This document shows positions 19,362 to 29,200 of a stretch of DNA of 50,790 nt, piece after piece. Origin of the DNA: Brenneria alni (GTDB lineage Bacteria > Pseudomonadota > Gammaproteobacteria > Enterobacterales > Enterobacteriaceae). The translations under genes were made by a program, and so were the position numbers. Under the pieces are notes generated by a model. That model had not been told where the DNA came from. It ran no database searches and saw only the letters and a list, made by a program, of their open reading frames with translations. The stretch lies in assembly GCF_003666245.1 (NCBI RefSeq), contig NZ_MJLZ01000031.1:1-50790 (forward strand), written 5' to 3'. Each line of letters begins with the position of its first letter. Position 1 is the stretch's first letter.

Positions 19362-19652
19362 ATGCTGATCGCGATGATTACCGCATGTGGTTTATGGGGT
19401 GCGAGCTGGTGTATGGGGAAACATCTGTCGAGCGGCTGGGGAGTCTTGCTGCCTTGCGCCATCATGCCATTACTGGCCATGCTTGACCTTAATCTGCTAC
19501 ACCTGAAAGTGATTATCGCCATCGCGCTGTTGGCAACGTTAGTGATGTTATTTCATCACCGCCTGCGACATTATTTGCTATTACCGTCCTGCGTTGCATT
19601 GGCAGGTGGACTGGCAGCGCTGTCCGTTGTATTTAATTTAACGCTGGGATAA
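19362..19652 (+). CDS. DUF1435 family small membrane protein
   Basis: This protein of about 96 residues has three or four hydrophobic helices and the DUF1435 pattern (LSSGWGVLLPCAIMPLLAMLDL and HHRLRHYLLLPSCVALAGG), resembling E. coli YjjZ-type proteins. Its function is unknown. The start is uncertain: ATG 19344 directly abuts the Fur box, ATG 19362 or 19374 are alternatives, and none has a strong ribosome site. I give 19362 as a compromise. Its most informative feature is the upstream promoter with a 16/19 Fur box, suggesting a role tied to iron starvation. The tRNA-Leu cluster follows on the opposite strand. Confidence 0.75.
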   Translation: MLIAMITACGLWGASWCMGKHLSSGWGVLLPCAIMPLLAMLDLNLLHLKVIIAIALLATLVMLFHHRLRHYLLLPSCVALAGGLAALSVVFNLTLG

Positions 19653-19682
19653 TCAAAAGAGAGAAAAACCTTGAGAGAGGAG

Positions 19683-19769
19683 TGGTGCGAAGAGAGGGAC
19701 TTGAACCCTCACGCCCGTTAAGGCACTAACACCTGAAGCTAGCGCGTCTACCAATTCCGCCACCTTCGC
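19683..19769 (-). tRNA. tRNA-Leu (CAG), copy 3
   Basis: This is a complete 87-base class II tRNA with encoded CCA. On the minus strand it begins GCGAAGGTGGCGGAATTGG and pairs with the 3' end CTTCGC. The anticodon loop TTCAGGT gives CAG, and the long variable arm uses a GCC/GGC stem. It is the last of three tandem copies transcribed leftward. Confidence 0.97.
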
Positions 19770-19815
19770 ACAGATAAAGTTCAATATGTATCACCGCCCA
19801 ATCCGAGCCACAACA

Positions 19816-19902
19816 TGGTGCGAAGAGAGGGACTTGAACCCTCACGTCCGTTAAGACACTAACACCTGAAGCTAGCGCGTCTACCAATTCCGCCACCTTC
19901 GC
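19816..19902 (-). tRNA. tRNA-Leu (CAG), copy 2
   Basis: This 87-base tRNA is nearly identical to its neighbours. It differs in the variable arm, where the stem reads GTC/GAC instead of GCC/GGC. The two changes compensate each other, so the structure is kept. Confidence 0.97.
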
Positions 19903-19963
19903 AATAAATGCTGTGCGATACAAATTATTGTGAAACACATGATGAAACACAACAGTGGTGATG

Positions 19964-20050
19964 TGGTGCGAAGAGAGGGACTTGAACCCTCACGCCCGTT
20001 AAGGCACTAACACCTGAAGCTAGCGCGTCTACCAATTCCGCCACCTTCGC
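19964..20050 (-). tRNA. tRNA-Leu (CAG), copy 1
   Basis: This is the promoter-proximal copy of the three tRNA-Leu(CAG) genes. It is 87 bases with encoded CCA and is identical in the visible sequence to copy 3. A strong promoter lies upstream at 20093-20120. Confidence 0.97.
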
Positions 20051-20092
20051 AATCCAGCAACATTACGTTACGCAATGCCACCACGGGGGCGA

Positions 20093-20120
20093 ATTCTAGA
20101 GGTTTTAACGTCAAGGTCAA
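20093..20120 (-). promoter_or_regulatory. promoter of the tRNA-Leu operon
   Basis: On the minus strand TTGACC (20120-20115) and TAGAAT (20098-20093) are 16 bases apart. They are followed by a GC-rich discriminator (TCGCCCCCG), typical of stringently controlled stable-RNA promoters. Confidence 0.75.
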
Positions 20121-20166
20121 TGATTATTTCCGCTGAATGGCGGGGTTTGCTGCAAAATTCATCACC

Positions 20167-20511
20167 TTAATATGGCAAAGGCCGGGCAAAGCATTCCCCC
20201 AGCCATTCAATGAATATCTGGATGCGCGGAGCAAGAAAACGCCCAGGCGGATACATCACAAACAGCGGCATATCCGGCGGTGGCGTATCCTTCAGAATTT
20301 CAACCAGCTCGCCGCTGTCCAGCCAGCGCTGTAAACCATAGCGCGGCGCCTGAATCAACCCTAACCCGGCGCGGCAGCCCGCAATATAAGCATCAGCCCC
20401 GTTCACATTCAGCTTGCCAGGCAACATATGAGTAATACATTCACCGTGGTGCATAAACTCCAGCGGATAGCGCTGGCCGGTACGTAGCGAAAAATAGCCG
20501 ATAGCCACCAT
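20167..20511 (-). pseudogene. truncated LysR-family regulator (C-terminal remnant)
   Basis: The 114 residues match only the last third of a LysR-type regulator: YFSLRTGQRYPLEF, then NVNGADAYIAGCRAGLGLIQAPRY, then a LPPDMPLFVMYPP-like segment and a C-terminal helix. The helix-turn-helix and most of the effector domain are missing (LysR proteins are usually about 300 residues). Only about 100 bases separate the remnant from the start of the divergent aldo/keto reductase, so the missing part was deleted, not displaced. An intact regulator probably once controlled that reductase. The remnant is unlikely to bind DNA. Confidence 0.8.
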
Positions 20512-20513
20512 TG

Positions 20514-20572
20514 TTGTTTATTTTTGAATAGTGTTGCACGAAATGCGTTATTTATGTTTATTCAATAAACAA
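20514..20572. repeat. imperfect inverted repeat at the LysR deletion edge
   Basis: The left arm TTGTTTATTTTTGAATA (20514-20530) and right arm TATTCAATAAACAA (20559-20572) are reverse complements over 14 bases, apart from three extra T in the left arm. It begins 3 bases from the first codon of the LysR remnant. It could be a regulator operator left behind, or the scar of a small mobile repeat. Confidence 0.5.
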
Positions 20573-20614
20573 CCACACTCATCTTGCTCTCAATACCAAC
20601 ATGAGGACGACACA

Positions 20615-21607
<993 letters not shown>

Positions 21608-21610
21608 GGA

Positions 21611-22657
21611 TTAGCGACGGCCTTTGCCGGTGGCGCGCGGCGGCCGGCCGACCGTTGCCTGATAGACCTTAAAGCGCCCGGTCTGCGCCAGTACCTCATG
21701 GCTGCCAAACGCCGCATCCAGCAGCGCTGGATAAGGCAGGAACGCATTGGCAACAATGCGCAACTGCCCGCCAATCGGCAAGTGGGCCACCGCGCCGCGG
21801 ATCAGCATCTCCACCGCCTGTAGGCTGGTTTGTAAGCCATCGTGAAACGGCGGGTTGGAGACGATCAGGTCAAAACGACCGGTAATCTCAGAGTAAACGT
21901 TGCTGGCGATAACCTCACCTTCCAACTGGTTAGCAGCCAGCGTCGCCCGGCTTGAAGCCAGCGCCCCGGCGCTGACATCACTGAGCGTCAGGCGGATTTT
22001 AGGCGACTGCTTCGCCAGCACTGCGGCCAGCACGCCTGCGCCGCAGGCAATATCCAGCACTTTGCCTTTCATATGTGGTTCAAAGGTGGAAAGCAGCAAC
22101 TGGCTCCCCGGGTCTAGTCCGTCGCGGCTGAATACGCCGGGCAGCGCTTTCACCGTCACACCATCAATCACATACTCATCCCACCAGTCAGCAAGGTCGA
22201 AAGAGGTCTGTTTTTCAACCCGCCCGTGGTAAAGCCCACAGCGCCGGGCGCTGTCGATTTTGGTTAATGGCGCAACATCGGCCAGCATATTTTCCGCGCT
22301 GCGCACGCCGCTGCGGTTTTCACCCACCACAAAAATTTCACAGCCAACCGGCAACAACGATAGCAGGTTAACCAGTTGGAACTCCGCTTCCTGTTTGCTC
22401 TTCGGCCAGTAATAGATCAGCGTGTCGCAATCCGCCGCCAGCGCGGCATCCGCCACCAGACCATACTGAATATTATCCTCCAGCGTGCGTTGCAGTTGCT
22501 GCCAGTGGTGAAACTGCGTGGCATGGACGCGAACATCCGCCGCCGCAAACTGCGCAGGCAAGATGTCTTGTAAATCACCGGCAAACAATACCCGGCGTGG
22601 GATAAACTCGTCGCTATGGCGCAGTATGACTTCACTGGCTGGGGTTAATGCAGACAT
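21611..22657 (-). CDS. rsmC: 16S rRNA m2G1207 methyltransferase RsmC
   Basis: This 348-residue SAM-dependent methyltransferase modifies G1207 of 16S rRNA in the 30S subunit. It has the RsmC two-domain layout: a degenerate N-terminal methyltransferase-like domain and an active C-terminal domain with motif [14 protein letters not shown] and the catalytic NPPFH in [13 protein letters not shown] 22657 ([10 protein letters not shown]) gives the E. coli-like length (343); a longer reading adds 47 unrelated residues overlapping the holD promoter. It is divergent from holD, as in E. coli. Confidence 0.96.
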   Translation of the reverse strand: MSALTPASEVILRHSDEFIPRRVLFAGDLQDILPAQFAAADVRVHATQFHHWQQLQRTLEDNIQYGLVADAALAADCDTLIYYWPKSKQEAEFQLVNLLSLLPVGCEIFVVGENRSGVRSAENMLADVAPLTKIDSARRCGLYHGRVEKQTSFDLADWWDEYVIDGVTVKALPGVFSRDGLDPGSQLLLSTFEPHMKGKVLDIACGAGVLAAVLAKQSPKIRLTLSDVSAGALASSRATLAANQLEGEVIASNVYSEITGRFDLIVSNPPFHDGLQTSLQAVEMLIRGAVAHLPIGGQLRIVANAFLPYPALLDAAFGSHEVLAQTGRFKVYQATVGRPPRATGKGRR

Positions 22658-22788
22658 CAGGCTGAAGCTCCTTAATAATTGAGCGGGGATTATATACTCA
22701 TCACTCCTGAAGTTGCAGCGGTGTTGGCGCATGTTCGATGGGTTTGTTAGCATAGCGCGATATAACAGCGTTCCAGACAGGATAAAGC

Positions 22789-23226
22789 ATGGAATCAAGA
22801 CGTGACTGGCTGCTACAACAACTGGGCATCACCCAGTGGACGCTGAAGCGCCCAAGCGTGTTGCAGGGTGAAATCGCCGTCAGTCTGCCTGCTCAGGTTC
22901 GCCTGGTGATTGTATCATCCGAACCGCCCGCCAGCGACGACCCGCTGCTGGCCGACATTCTGCACAGTCTGGCGCTCACACCCGAACAAACGGTCAACCT
23001 GACGCCGCAACAGGTCGTCATGCTGCCCGAAAACGCCCGCTGCCCTAGTTGGCGTCTGGGCGTTGATGAACCCCTCGCGCTGCAAGGCGTCCAATTCACC
23101 AGCCCGGCACTGACCGAGCTTTACCACAACGCCGACGCCAAACGGGCGCTTTGGCAGCAGATTTGTCAATATGAACGTGATATCAACCCTGACACCAGCC
23201 GATCTGGCGCAAGCCTTTCAGATTGA
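22789..23226 (+). CDS. holD: DNA polymerase III psi subunit
   Basis: This 145-residue protein is HolD, the psi subunit that links the clamp loader to chi and SSB in the replisome. The N-terminus [21 protein letters not shown], which contacts the clamp loader in E. coli, is very well conserved, and [14 protein letters not shown] and [10 protein letters not shown] match too. It is slightly longer than E. coli psi (137) owing to its C-terminus. The gene overlaps rimI by 56 bases, the same overlapping arrangement as in E. coli. Confidence 0.96.
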   Translation: MESRRDWLLQQLGITQWTLKRPSVLQGEIAVSLPAQVRLVIVSSEPPASDDPLLADILHSLALTPEQTVNLTPQQVVMLPENARCPSWRLGVDEPLALQGVQFTSPALTELYHNADAKRALWQQICQYERDINPDTSRSGASLSD

Positions 23227-23614
23227 ACAAGCCAGCCACGCCTTTCCCTGGACGGAAAAAACCTTTGCCAGCAATCAAGGCGAGCGTTACTTCAACCTCA
23301 AATTGAGCCATAACGGGCAGATGGCGGCTTACGCCATCACCCAGTTGGTGCTGGATGAAGCCACGCTGTTCAATATTGCCGTACACCCGGATCATCAGCG
23401 TCACGGTCTTGGCCGTCAGTTACTGGAGCATGTGATTCAGTCGCTGGAGCAGCGCGGCATTCTCACGCTGTGGCTGGAGGTGCGGGCCTCAAACCAACGG
23501 GCGATTAATCTGTACGAAAGTCTGGGATTCAACGAGGTATCGCTGCGACGTGACTATTACCCCACCGCAGCAGGCCGCGAAGATGCCATCATCATGGCGC
23601 TGCCGCTGGGATGA
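23171..23614 (+). CDS. rimI: Ribosomal protein S18 alanine N-acetyltransferase RimI
   Basis: This 147-residue GNAT enzyme acetylates the N-terminal alanine of ribosomal protein S18. The acetyl-CoA loop is HQRHGLGRQLLEHV, and the C-terminal part LWLEVRASNQRAINLYESLGF is typical of RimI. The length matches E. coli (148). It starts inside holD and is probably translationally coupled. Downstream, a very strong hairpin separates it from convergent deoD. In E. coli yjjG and prfC follow; they are absent here. Confidence 0.96.
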   Translation: MNVISTLTPADLAQAFQIEQASHAFPWTEKTFASNQGERYFNLKLSHNGQMAAYAITQLVLDEATLFNIAVHPDHQRHGLGRQLLEHVIQSLEQRGILTLWLEVRASNQRAINLYESLGFNEVSLRRDYYPTAAGREDAIIMALPLG

Positions 23615-23665
23615 CGGCAGCAGCCAATTGTTCATGCCGCCCGCCAGAGGCGGGAGAAAATGGAG

Positions 23666-23699
23666 GAGAGGACGAGGCTGATAAAAGCCTCGTCCTCTC
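23666..23699. terminator. bidirectional hairpin between rimI and deoD
   Basis: GAGAGGACGAGGCT and AGCCTCGTCCTCTC form a perfect 14-base-pair stem with a 6-base loop between two convergent genes. The T tracts are weak on both strands, but the stem is strong enough to serve as a terminator or 3' end stabiliser for both. Confidence 0.7.
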
Positions 23700-23732
23700 A
23701 CGGCAGGGCCGGAGTAGACGTTGCAAACGTTA

Positions 23733-24452
23733 TTACTCGTTATCGCCCAACAGAACAGACGCCAGCGCAATCTCAATCATATCGTTGAAGGTGGTCTGGC
23801 GTTCATCGGAGGTGGTTTGTTCGTGGGTGCGGATATGGTCGGACACGGTGCAAATGGTCAGCGCTTTAGCGCCGAATTCCGCCGCGACGCCGTAAATACC
23901 GGCGGCTTCCATCTCCACACCCAGAATGCCGTACTTTTCCATCACGTCGAACATGTGCGGATCCGGCGTATAGAACAGATCGGCGGAGAAAAGATTGCCG
24001 ACGCGAACGGTCACGCCACGAGCTTTGGCGGCATCAACGGCATTACGCACCATGTCGAAATCCGCAATGGCGGCGTAATCATGGTCTTTAAAACGCAGAC
24101 GGTTCACTTTGGAGTCGGTACAGGCGCCCATGCCAATCACCACATCACGCAGTTTTACGTCGCTGCGTACCGCGCCGCAGGAGCCAACGCGAATGATCTT
24201 TTTCACGCCAAACTCGGTGATCAGCTCTTTGGCGTAGATGGAGCAGGAAGGAATCCCCATCCCGTGGCCCATTACCGAAATTTTGCGCCCTTTATAGGTT
24301 CCGGTGAAACCCAACATGCCGCGAACGTTGTTCACCTCGCGGGCATTTTCCAGAAAGGTTTCGGCAATATACTTGGCGCGCAACGGGTCGCCCGGCATCA
24401 GTACGACATCCGCAAAATCACCCATTTCTGCATTAATATGTGGCGTAGCCAT
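23733..24452 (-). CDS. deoD: Purine nucleoside phosphorylase DeoD
   Basis: This 239-residue enzyme is the hexameric DeoD-type purine nucleoside phosphorylase, which splits purine (deoxy)nucleosides with phosphate. The length equals the E. coli protein. The N-terminus [22 protein letters not shown], the phosphate loop RVGSCGA and the active-site VSDHI segment are present. It is the last gene of deoA-deoB-deoD, 38 bases after deoB. Confidence 0.97.
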   Translation of the reverse strand: MATPHINAEMGDFADVVLMPGDPLRAKYIAETFLENAREVNNVRGMLGFTGTYKGRKISVMGHGMGIPSCSIYAKELITEFGVKKIIRVGSCGAVRSDVKLRDVVIGMGACTDSKVNRLRFKDHDYAAIADFDMVRNAVDAAKARGVTVRVGNLFSADLFYTPDPHMFDVMEKYGILGVEMEAAGIYGVAAEFGAKALTICTVSDHIRTHEQTTSDERQTTFNDMIEIALASVLLGDNE

Positions 24453-24490
24453 GCTTTTATTCCTTATAAATCAAGTTCAAATCGGTGCGG

Positions 24491-25714
24491 TTACAGGATA
24501 GATTTCCCATACTCCATCGGCGATAAACCAAAATACGTCGCTACCGTCTGACCGATATCCGCAAACGTCCCTCGGTGCCCATATGAACCGGGTTTCACGT
24601 TCGGGCCATAAATCAGTACCGGTACATGTTCGCGGGTATGCTCGGTGCCATGCCAGGTGGGATCGCACCCGTGGTCGGCAGTCAGGATCAGAATATCCTC
24701 CCCCGTCACGCGTGAGAGCAGCTCCGGCAGACGGCGATCGAACAGCTCCAGCGCAGCGGCATAGCCCGCAACATCCCGGCGGTGACCATACGACGAGTCA
24801 AAATCGACAAAGTTGGTAAACACGATGGTGTTATCTCCCGCGTCGTCCATTTCTTTCAGCGTGGCATCAAACAGCGCGTCAATACCGGTGGCTTTCACTT
24901 TCCGGGTAATACCGACATGCGCATAAATATCGGCAATTTTGCCGACCGATACCACGTCTCCGCCCTTTTCTTCCACCAGCTTTTTCAGCATAGTCGGCGC
25001 CGGCGGCTCGACCGCCAGATCGTGCCGGTTGCCGGTACGTTCAAAGTGACCGGGTTTATCGCCCACAAACGGACGGGCAATCACCCGCCCGATGTTGTAA
25101 CCGCCTTCGGTCAGTGCTTCACGGGTGATTTCACACAGTTCATACAGTTTCTCCAGACCGAACGTCTCTTCATGGCAGGCAATCTGGAAGACGGAATCGG
25201 CGGAGGTGTAGAAAATCGGTTTGCCGGTTTTCATGTGCTCTTCGCCCAGTTTATCCAGGATCACCGTACCGGAAGCGTGGCAGTTGCCCAAATATCCCGG
25301 CAGATTGGCGCGCTTTACCAGCGTATCCAACAGCTCTTGTGGAAAGCTGTTTTCTTCATCCTTGAAATATCCCCAGTCGAACAGCACCGGCACCCCGGCG
25401 ATTTCCCAGTGGCCGGATGGCGTATCCTTACCCGATGAGATTTCACTGGCATACGCATAAGCGCCAATAATGTCAGCCTGTGGATCCAGACCCGCAGGAA
25501 AAGTACCGGTGGATGCCTCAGCCGCTTTCCCCAGCCCCAACCGGTTCAGGTTAGGCAAATGCAGCGGCCCTTTGCGCCCCTGGTCGGCTTTGCCTGCCGC
25601 ACAAGCCTGCGCGATATGGCCCAGCGTATCCGAACCGGCATCACCAAAACGTTCCGCGTCAGCGCTGCAACCGATACCAAACGAGTCGAGCACCATAATA
25701 TAGGCACGTTTCAT
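24491..25714 (-). CDS. deoB: Phosphopentomutase DeoB
   Basis: This 407-residue alkaline-phosphatase-superfamily enzyme converts (deoxy)ribose-1-phosphate to the 5-phosphate. It has the same length as E. coli DeoB. Metal-binding residues are in the N-terminal VLDSFGIG and the C-terminal [21 protein letters not shown]; the central KDTPSGHWE contains the catalytic Thr. It is the middle gene of the operon. Its product would normally feed DeoC, whose gene is not adjacent here. Confidence 0.97.
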   Translation of the reverse strand: MKRAYIMVLDSFGIGCSADAERFGDAGSDTLGHIAQACAAGKADQGRKGPLHLPNLNRLGLGKAAEASTGTFPAGLDPQADIIGAYAYASEISSGKDTPSGHWEIAGVPVLFDWGYFKDEENSFPQELLDTLVKRANLPGYLGNCHASGTVILDKLGEEHMKTGKPIFYTSADSVFQIACHEETFGLEKLYELCEITREALTEGGYNIGRVIARPFVGDKPGHFERTGNRHDLAVEPPAPTMLKKLVEEKGGDVVSVGKIADIYAHVGITRKVKATGIDALFDATLKEMDDAGDNTIVFTNFVDFDSSYGHRRDVAGYAAALELFDRRLPELLSRVTGEDILILTADHGCDPTWHGTEHTREHVPVLIYGPNVKPGSYGHRGTFADIGQTVATYFGLSPMEYGKSIL

Positions 25715-25774
25715 TGTTTACTCCTGCGCTGTTACACGCTGCAAGCAAAGCCTGTCAGCGTTGGAAAATAGATA

Positions 25775-27106
25775 TTACTCACCATCAGGACTCATACGAC
25801 GATAGATAATAGGCGTTTTTTTCGCTGCCTTATCACCCAGTGTAATGGCAGCCCGCACACCATTCGCCGCCTGTTGCCATTGTGCTTCCGTATTGGCATG
25901 GATCACCGCCAGCGGACGCTGACTGTCGACACGGTCGCCCAGACAAGCCACTTCATTCATCCCCACACTGTAATCAATCGCATCGCTGGCCTGACGGCGC
26001 CCACCCCCTAATGCCACCACCGCCATACCTAACGCTCGGGTATCCATAGCGGTAACGATCCCCTCGCGTTCAGCAAAAACGGGCTTACTTAACGTAGCGA
26101 CGGGTAAATAGCGCGCATAATGCTCGACAAAGTCAACAGGGCCACGCTGGGCCGCCACCATGCGGCCAAACACCTCTGCCGCCTTGCCGTTATCCAGAAC
26201 CGTTTGCAGACGGGCACGGGCGTCTGCGGCGGAGACGGCCAGTCCACCCGCCAACAGCATTTCTTCGCACAACGCCATCGTCACTTCATACAAGCGCGGA
26301 TTACGCTGTTCGCCGGTCAGGAAACGCACCGCCTCCCGCACCTCCAGCGCATTACCGGCGCTGGAAGCCAGTACCTGATTCATATCGGTAAGTAATGCGC
26401 TGGTGCGACAACCCGCATTATTGGCAACGCTCACAATCGCCTGCGCCAGTTGCTCCGAGAGATCATAGGTCGGCATGAAAGCGCCGGAACCGACCTTAAC
26501 ATCCATCACCAGCGCATCCAGCCCTTCGGCCAGTTTTTTCGCCAGAATGGAGGCGGTGATCAGCGGGATGGAATCCACCGTCGCAGTAATGTCACGGGTG
26601 GCGTAAAAACGTTTATCCGCTGGCGCCAATGAGCTGGTCTGGCCAATTATCGCCACGCCCACCCGTTGAATGATCTGCCGGAAGGTAACGTCATCAGGGA
26701 AAATATTCAGCCCCGGGATAGACTCCAGCTTATCCAGCGTACCGCCGGTATGCCCCAATCCACGCCCGGAGATCATCGGTATGTATCCCCCACAGGCGGC
26801 AACCATCGGCCCCAGCATCAACGATGTCACATCCCCGACACCGCCGGTGGAGTGTTTATCCACCAGCGGGCCTTGCAGATCAAGGCTCTTCCAGTCAAGC
26901 ACCGTGCCGGAATCACGCATTGCCAACGTCAGGGAAACGCGCTCCGCCATCGACATATCATGAAAGTAGATGGTCATTGCCAGCGCGGCAATTTGCCCTT
27001 CCGATACCGTATTATCGCGGATACCGTTAATAAAGAAGCGGATCTCCTCATCACTCAATGGTTTTCCGTCACGCTTCTTACGAATGATTTCCTGAATCAG
27101 AAACAA
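25775..27106 (-). CDS. deoA: Thymidine phosphorylase DeoA (TTG start)
   Basis: This 443-residue enzyme phosphorolyses thymidine and deoxyuridine. The family 3 glycosyltransferase motif [17 protein letters not shown] and the segments [18 protein letters not shown] and DVKVGSGAF are near-identical to E. coli (440). The protein should start at TTG 27106 (read Met-Phe-Leu-Ile-Gln), with AGGAG 8 bases before it. The nearby ATG overlaps out of frame, and a longer in-frame start at 27160 adds 18 unrelated residues. It is first in deoABD, with a perfect CRP site about 150 bases upstream. Unlike E. coli, deoC is not upstream. Confidence 0.95.
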   Translation of the reverse strand: MFLIQEIIRKKRDGKPLSDEEIRFFINGIRDNTVSEGQIAALAMTIYFHDMSMAERVSLTLAMRDSGTVLDWKSLDLQGPLVDKHSTGGVGDVTSLMLGPMVAACGGYIPMISGRGLGHTGGTLDKLESIPGLNIFPDDVTFRQIIQRVGVAIIGQTSSLAPADKRFYATRDITATVDSIPLITASILAKKLAEGLDALVMDVKVGSGAFMPTYDLSEQLAQAIVSVANNAGCRTSALLTDMNQVLASSAGNALEVREAVRFLTGEQRNPRLYEVTMALCEEMLLAGGLAVSAADARARLQTVLDNGKAAEVFGRMVAAQRGPVDFVEHYARYLPVATLSKPVFAEREGIVTAMDTRALGMAVVALGGGRRQASDAIDYSVGMNEVACLGDRVDSQRPLAVIHANTEAQWQQAANGVRAAITLGDKAAKKTPIIYRRMSPDGE

Positions 27107-27254
27107 AGCATGTTCTCCTGACGAGTGAATAAAAGAGTGGGCCACACCGTGACCATTCAAATACCGGATACCATCGTCAGTATTTGAACATGCCGCGCCG
27201 GGTTATTTTGTCTTGTGATTCACACTTAATGTAAGAGTGATGTAATGGGATGGA

Positions 27255-27282
27255 ATTATATGTGATTTTGATCACATATAAT
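27255..27282. promoter_or_regulatory. cAMP-CRP site upstream of deoA
   Basis: The core TGTGATTTTGATCACA (27261-27276) is a perfect TGTGA-N6-TCACA match. It sits inside a 28-base palindrome with 12-base arms (ATTATATGTGAT and its complement). It lies between deoA and dmeF, about 150 bases before the deoA start. A second partial half-site (TGTGAATCACA on the minus strand, near 27215-27225) and a TTACAT direct repeat lie closer to the gene, a layout reminiscent of CRP/CytR control of deoP2. Confidence 0.8.
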
Positions 27283-27348
27283 GACGTATTCCTGATTTAT
27301 TTCACCCATTAATCATCGCGGCCAACACCGGCAACGCGGAAGAAAGCT

Positions 27349-27374
27349 GATGGTCAGAAATGCGGCTGACCATC
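27349..27374 (-). terminator. hairpin after dmeF
   Basis: GATGGTCAG and CTGACCATC form a 9-base-pair stem with an 8-base loop, 26 bases past the dmeF stop. On the minus strand it is followed by AGCTTTCTTCC, only a weak T tract. Confidence 0.4.
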
Positions 27375-27399
27375 GCTCTCACCCAAAGAAATCAGCACG

Positions 27400-28368
27400 T
27401 TATTTATTGGTGATGAAGTTGATTTCTATAGTGATATGAACCAGTTCTTCATGTATGGCCAGTTGCCGCTTGTAATAGTCAGGGCTGACAGCCTGATTGG
27501 TTGTTAGACTCAGGATACAGGCATATTTTGCCGTTCCCACCCGCCATACATGCAGATCCGTCAGTTCAGCGGTAATGGGACTGGCCGCAATCACCTCCTT
27601 GATTTCACTCACTACCGGCGCATCCATTTCAGCGTCCAGCAAGACGCGGCTCGTCTGACGAATCAACCCATACGCCCACACGGCAACCAGGACTGCACCT
27701 GCAATACCCATAACCGGATCCAACCAGGCCGCTCCCCAGAACTTACCGCTGATAAGCGCCACAATAGCCAGAACGGAGGTTGCCGCATCGGCAATCACAT
27801 GGATATAGGCCGAGCGCAGATTTAGATCCTGATGCCCGTGATGCGGATGAGAAGCCGACGAGTGATGATCGTGAGAATGATCTGCATGGTGATGGCTATG
27901 GGAATGATCGTGAGTATGATGGTCACGCAATAGCCAGGCGCAGGCCAGGTTAACCAGTAAACCAACCGCCGCTATCATAATCGCCTGATTGTAGTGAATC
28001 ACCGCCGGATTAAGTAACCGGTCTACGGATTCATACAACATGACCACGGCAACGATCGCCAGTAAAATGGCGCTGGTAAAGCCCCCCAGAATTTCGATCT
28101 TCCAGGTGCCGAAAGTAAAACGATTGTCCGATGCCAACCGTCTGGCCGCCGCATAGGCCATGACCGAAAGCCCCAGCGCCAGCGCATGGGAACTCATATG
28201 CCAGCCATCAGCCAGCAGCGCCATAGAGTTGAAATACCAGCCCCCCAGAATTTCAACCACCATCATTACCGCCGTCAATATCGTGGCGTACCGGGTGTTT
28301 CTTTCCGCCAGGGGATTACCCTCATTAAAAACATGAGAATGCGATCCGCTTACCTGTGTTAATGACAT
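27400..28368 (-). CDS. dmeF: DmeF-type cation diffusion facilitator (Co/Ni efflux)
   Basis: This 322-residue inner-membrane exporter of the cation diffusion facilitator family has six membrane helices. A very histidine-rich cytoplasmic loop lies at about residues 148-181 (DHHTHDHSHSHHHADHSHDH and onward). The metal-site residues appear in ALLADGWHMSSH and in SAYIHVIADAATSVLA. This combination is the DmeF pattern, exporting cobalt and nickel by proton exchange. The partner RcnR/DmeR-type repressor lies directly upstream, and a TACT-N7-AGTA operator sits 17 bases before the start. AAGGAGA precedes ATG 28368. Confidence 0.92.
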   Translation of the reverse strand: MSLTQVSGSHSHVFNEGNPLAERNTRYATILTAVMMVVEILGGWYFNSMALLADGWHMSSHALALGLSVMAYAAARRLASDNRFTFGTWKIEILGGFTSAILLAIVAVVMLYESVDRLLNPAVIHYNQAIMIAAVGLLVNLACAWLLRDHHTHDHSHSHHHADHSHDHHSSASHPHHGHQDLNLRSAYIHVIADAATSVLAIVALISGKFWGAAWLDPVMGIAGAVLVAVWAYGLIRQTSRVLLDAEMDAPVVSEIKEVIAASPITAELTDLHVWRVGTAKYACILSLTTNQAVSPDYYKRQLAIHEELVHITIEINFITNK

Positions 28369-28384
28369 TAACTATGTCTCCTTT

Positions 28385-28407
28385 AATATACTCCCCCTGA
28401 GTATATT
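28385..28407. promoter_or_regulatory. RcnR/DmeR-type operator before dmeF
   Basis: AATATACTCCCCCTGAGTATATT contains TACT-CCCCCTG-AGTA, the inverted TACT/AGTA half-sites with a G/C-tract spacer typical of nickel/cobalt RcnR-family operators. It ends just 17 bases before the dmeF start, next to the ribosome site. Confidence 0.8.
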
Positions 28408-28503
28408 ACACGTAATAAAACAGTGAACCTAATCATGACCATCAGAAATTTAAATAGTGGGGAAAACGGAAGAACATAAAACAGGCGGCATGGCGCGGAA
28501 CGT

Positions 28504-28779
28504 TTACTTCATATAGGAACGGATCACTGAGACAATTTCTTCAAGATCGCTGCTGCGCTCTTGTGATGAATGACTTTCATCCATTAAATGTTCACGGATG
28601 TGCCCTTCCAGAACCTCAGTCATCAGCCCATTGATTGCACCGCGAACCGCCGCTATTTGCTGCAAAATATTCAGGCAGGGAGTCCCGCTTTCCAGTGCTT
28701 TTTCAATGGATTCCGTCTGGCCTTTTATTCGCCTGACGCGCGCCAGCAGCTTCTTCTTACCCCTAATGGTATGCGACAT
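28504..28779 (-). CDS. dmeR: RcnR/DmeR-type nickel-cobalt repressor
   Basis: This 91-residue all-helical repressor belongs to the CsoR/RcnR/FrmR family. The four Ni/Co ligands of E. coli RcnR are all present at the same numbers: His3, Cys35, His60 and His64 (MSHT, TPC, GHIREH). FrmR proteins lack His3 and His64 in this setting, so a metal sensor is favoured over a formaldehyde sensor. I chose ATG 28779, preceded by GGAGAAGG, because position 3 must be His. Two similar operators, one before its own gene and one before dmeF, support autoregulation and control of efflux. Confidence 0.92.
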   Translation of the reverse strand: MSHTIRGKKKLLARVRRIKGQTESIEKALESGTPCLNILQQIAAVRGAINGLMTEVLEGHIREHLMDESHSSQERSSDLEEIVSVIRSYMK

Positions 28780-28802
28780 ACCTTCTCCAAAATAAGCCAT
28801 CA

Positions 28803-28819
28803 ATACTGGGGCAGAGTAT
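28803..28819. promoter_or_regulatory. RcnR/DmeR-type operator before dmeR
   Basis: ATACTGGGGCAGAGTAT has TACT-GGGGCAG-AGTA with the same 7-base spacing as the dmeF operator, 24 bases before the repressor's own start. This suggests autoregulation. Confidence 0.75.
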
Positions 28820-28897
28820 AACGCAGCACTTCAATCTGTGAAGATCGCACCGTAAAATGCCCCAGAACCCCATGTGACAAAAGCGATAAATAAAACC

Positions 28898-29200
28898 ATG
28901 ACCGCACAGCCCGCTGAACCCTGCTGGTATCTATATATTCTGCGTACAGCGACAGGCCTGCTATACACCGGCATCACCACTGATGTAACTCGCCGCCTTG
29001 TTCAGCACCAATCAGGCAAAGGGGCGAAAGCATTGCGGGGAAAAGGCGAGTTAACTTTGGTGTTCCAGTGTCTGGCGGGCAATCGCTCAAGTGCATTAAA
29101 GCTGGAATATCGTATTAAGCAGTTGAACAAGGGTCAAAAAGAAAGGCTGGTGCAAGACCAGCCCATGTCGTTATCTGCTGTTCATACTAGAAACGATTAA
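28898..29200 (+). CDS. yhbQ: YhbQ, GIY-YIG nuclease-domain protein
   Basis: This protein of about 100 residues is the single-domain GIY-YIG family member YhbQ (UPF0213). The motif is split as [17 protein letters not shown], followed by [21 protein letters not shown] and a C-terminal EYRIKQL helix with the conserved Glu. The founding GIY-YIG proteins cut DNA; the E. coli protein has been reported to act on DNA, with an unclear role. I chose ATG 28898 over GTG 28874 because the shorter form fits the family N-terminus better. The 3' end overlaps convergent yhbS by 14 bases. Confidence 0.9.
   Translation: MTAQPAEPCWYLYILRTATGLLYTGITTDVTRRLVQHQSGKGAKALRGKGELTLVFQCLAGNRSSALKLEYRIKQLNKGQKERLVQDQPMSLSAVHTRND

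Noticed and set aside
19726-19950. Open frame on the minus strand across two tRNA-Leu genes
   Set aside because: It reads through tRNA sequence; the tRNA folds explain the DNA and the peptide has no family features.
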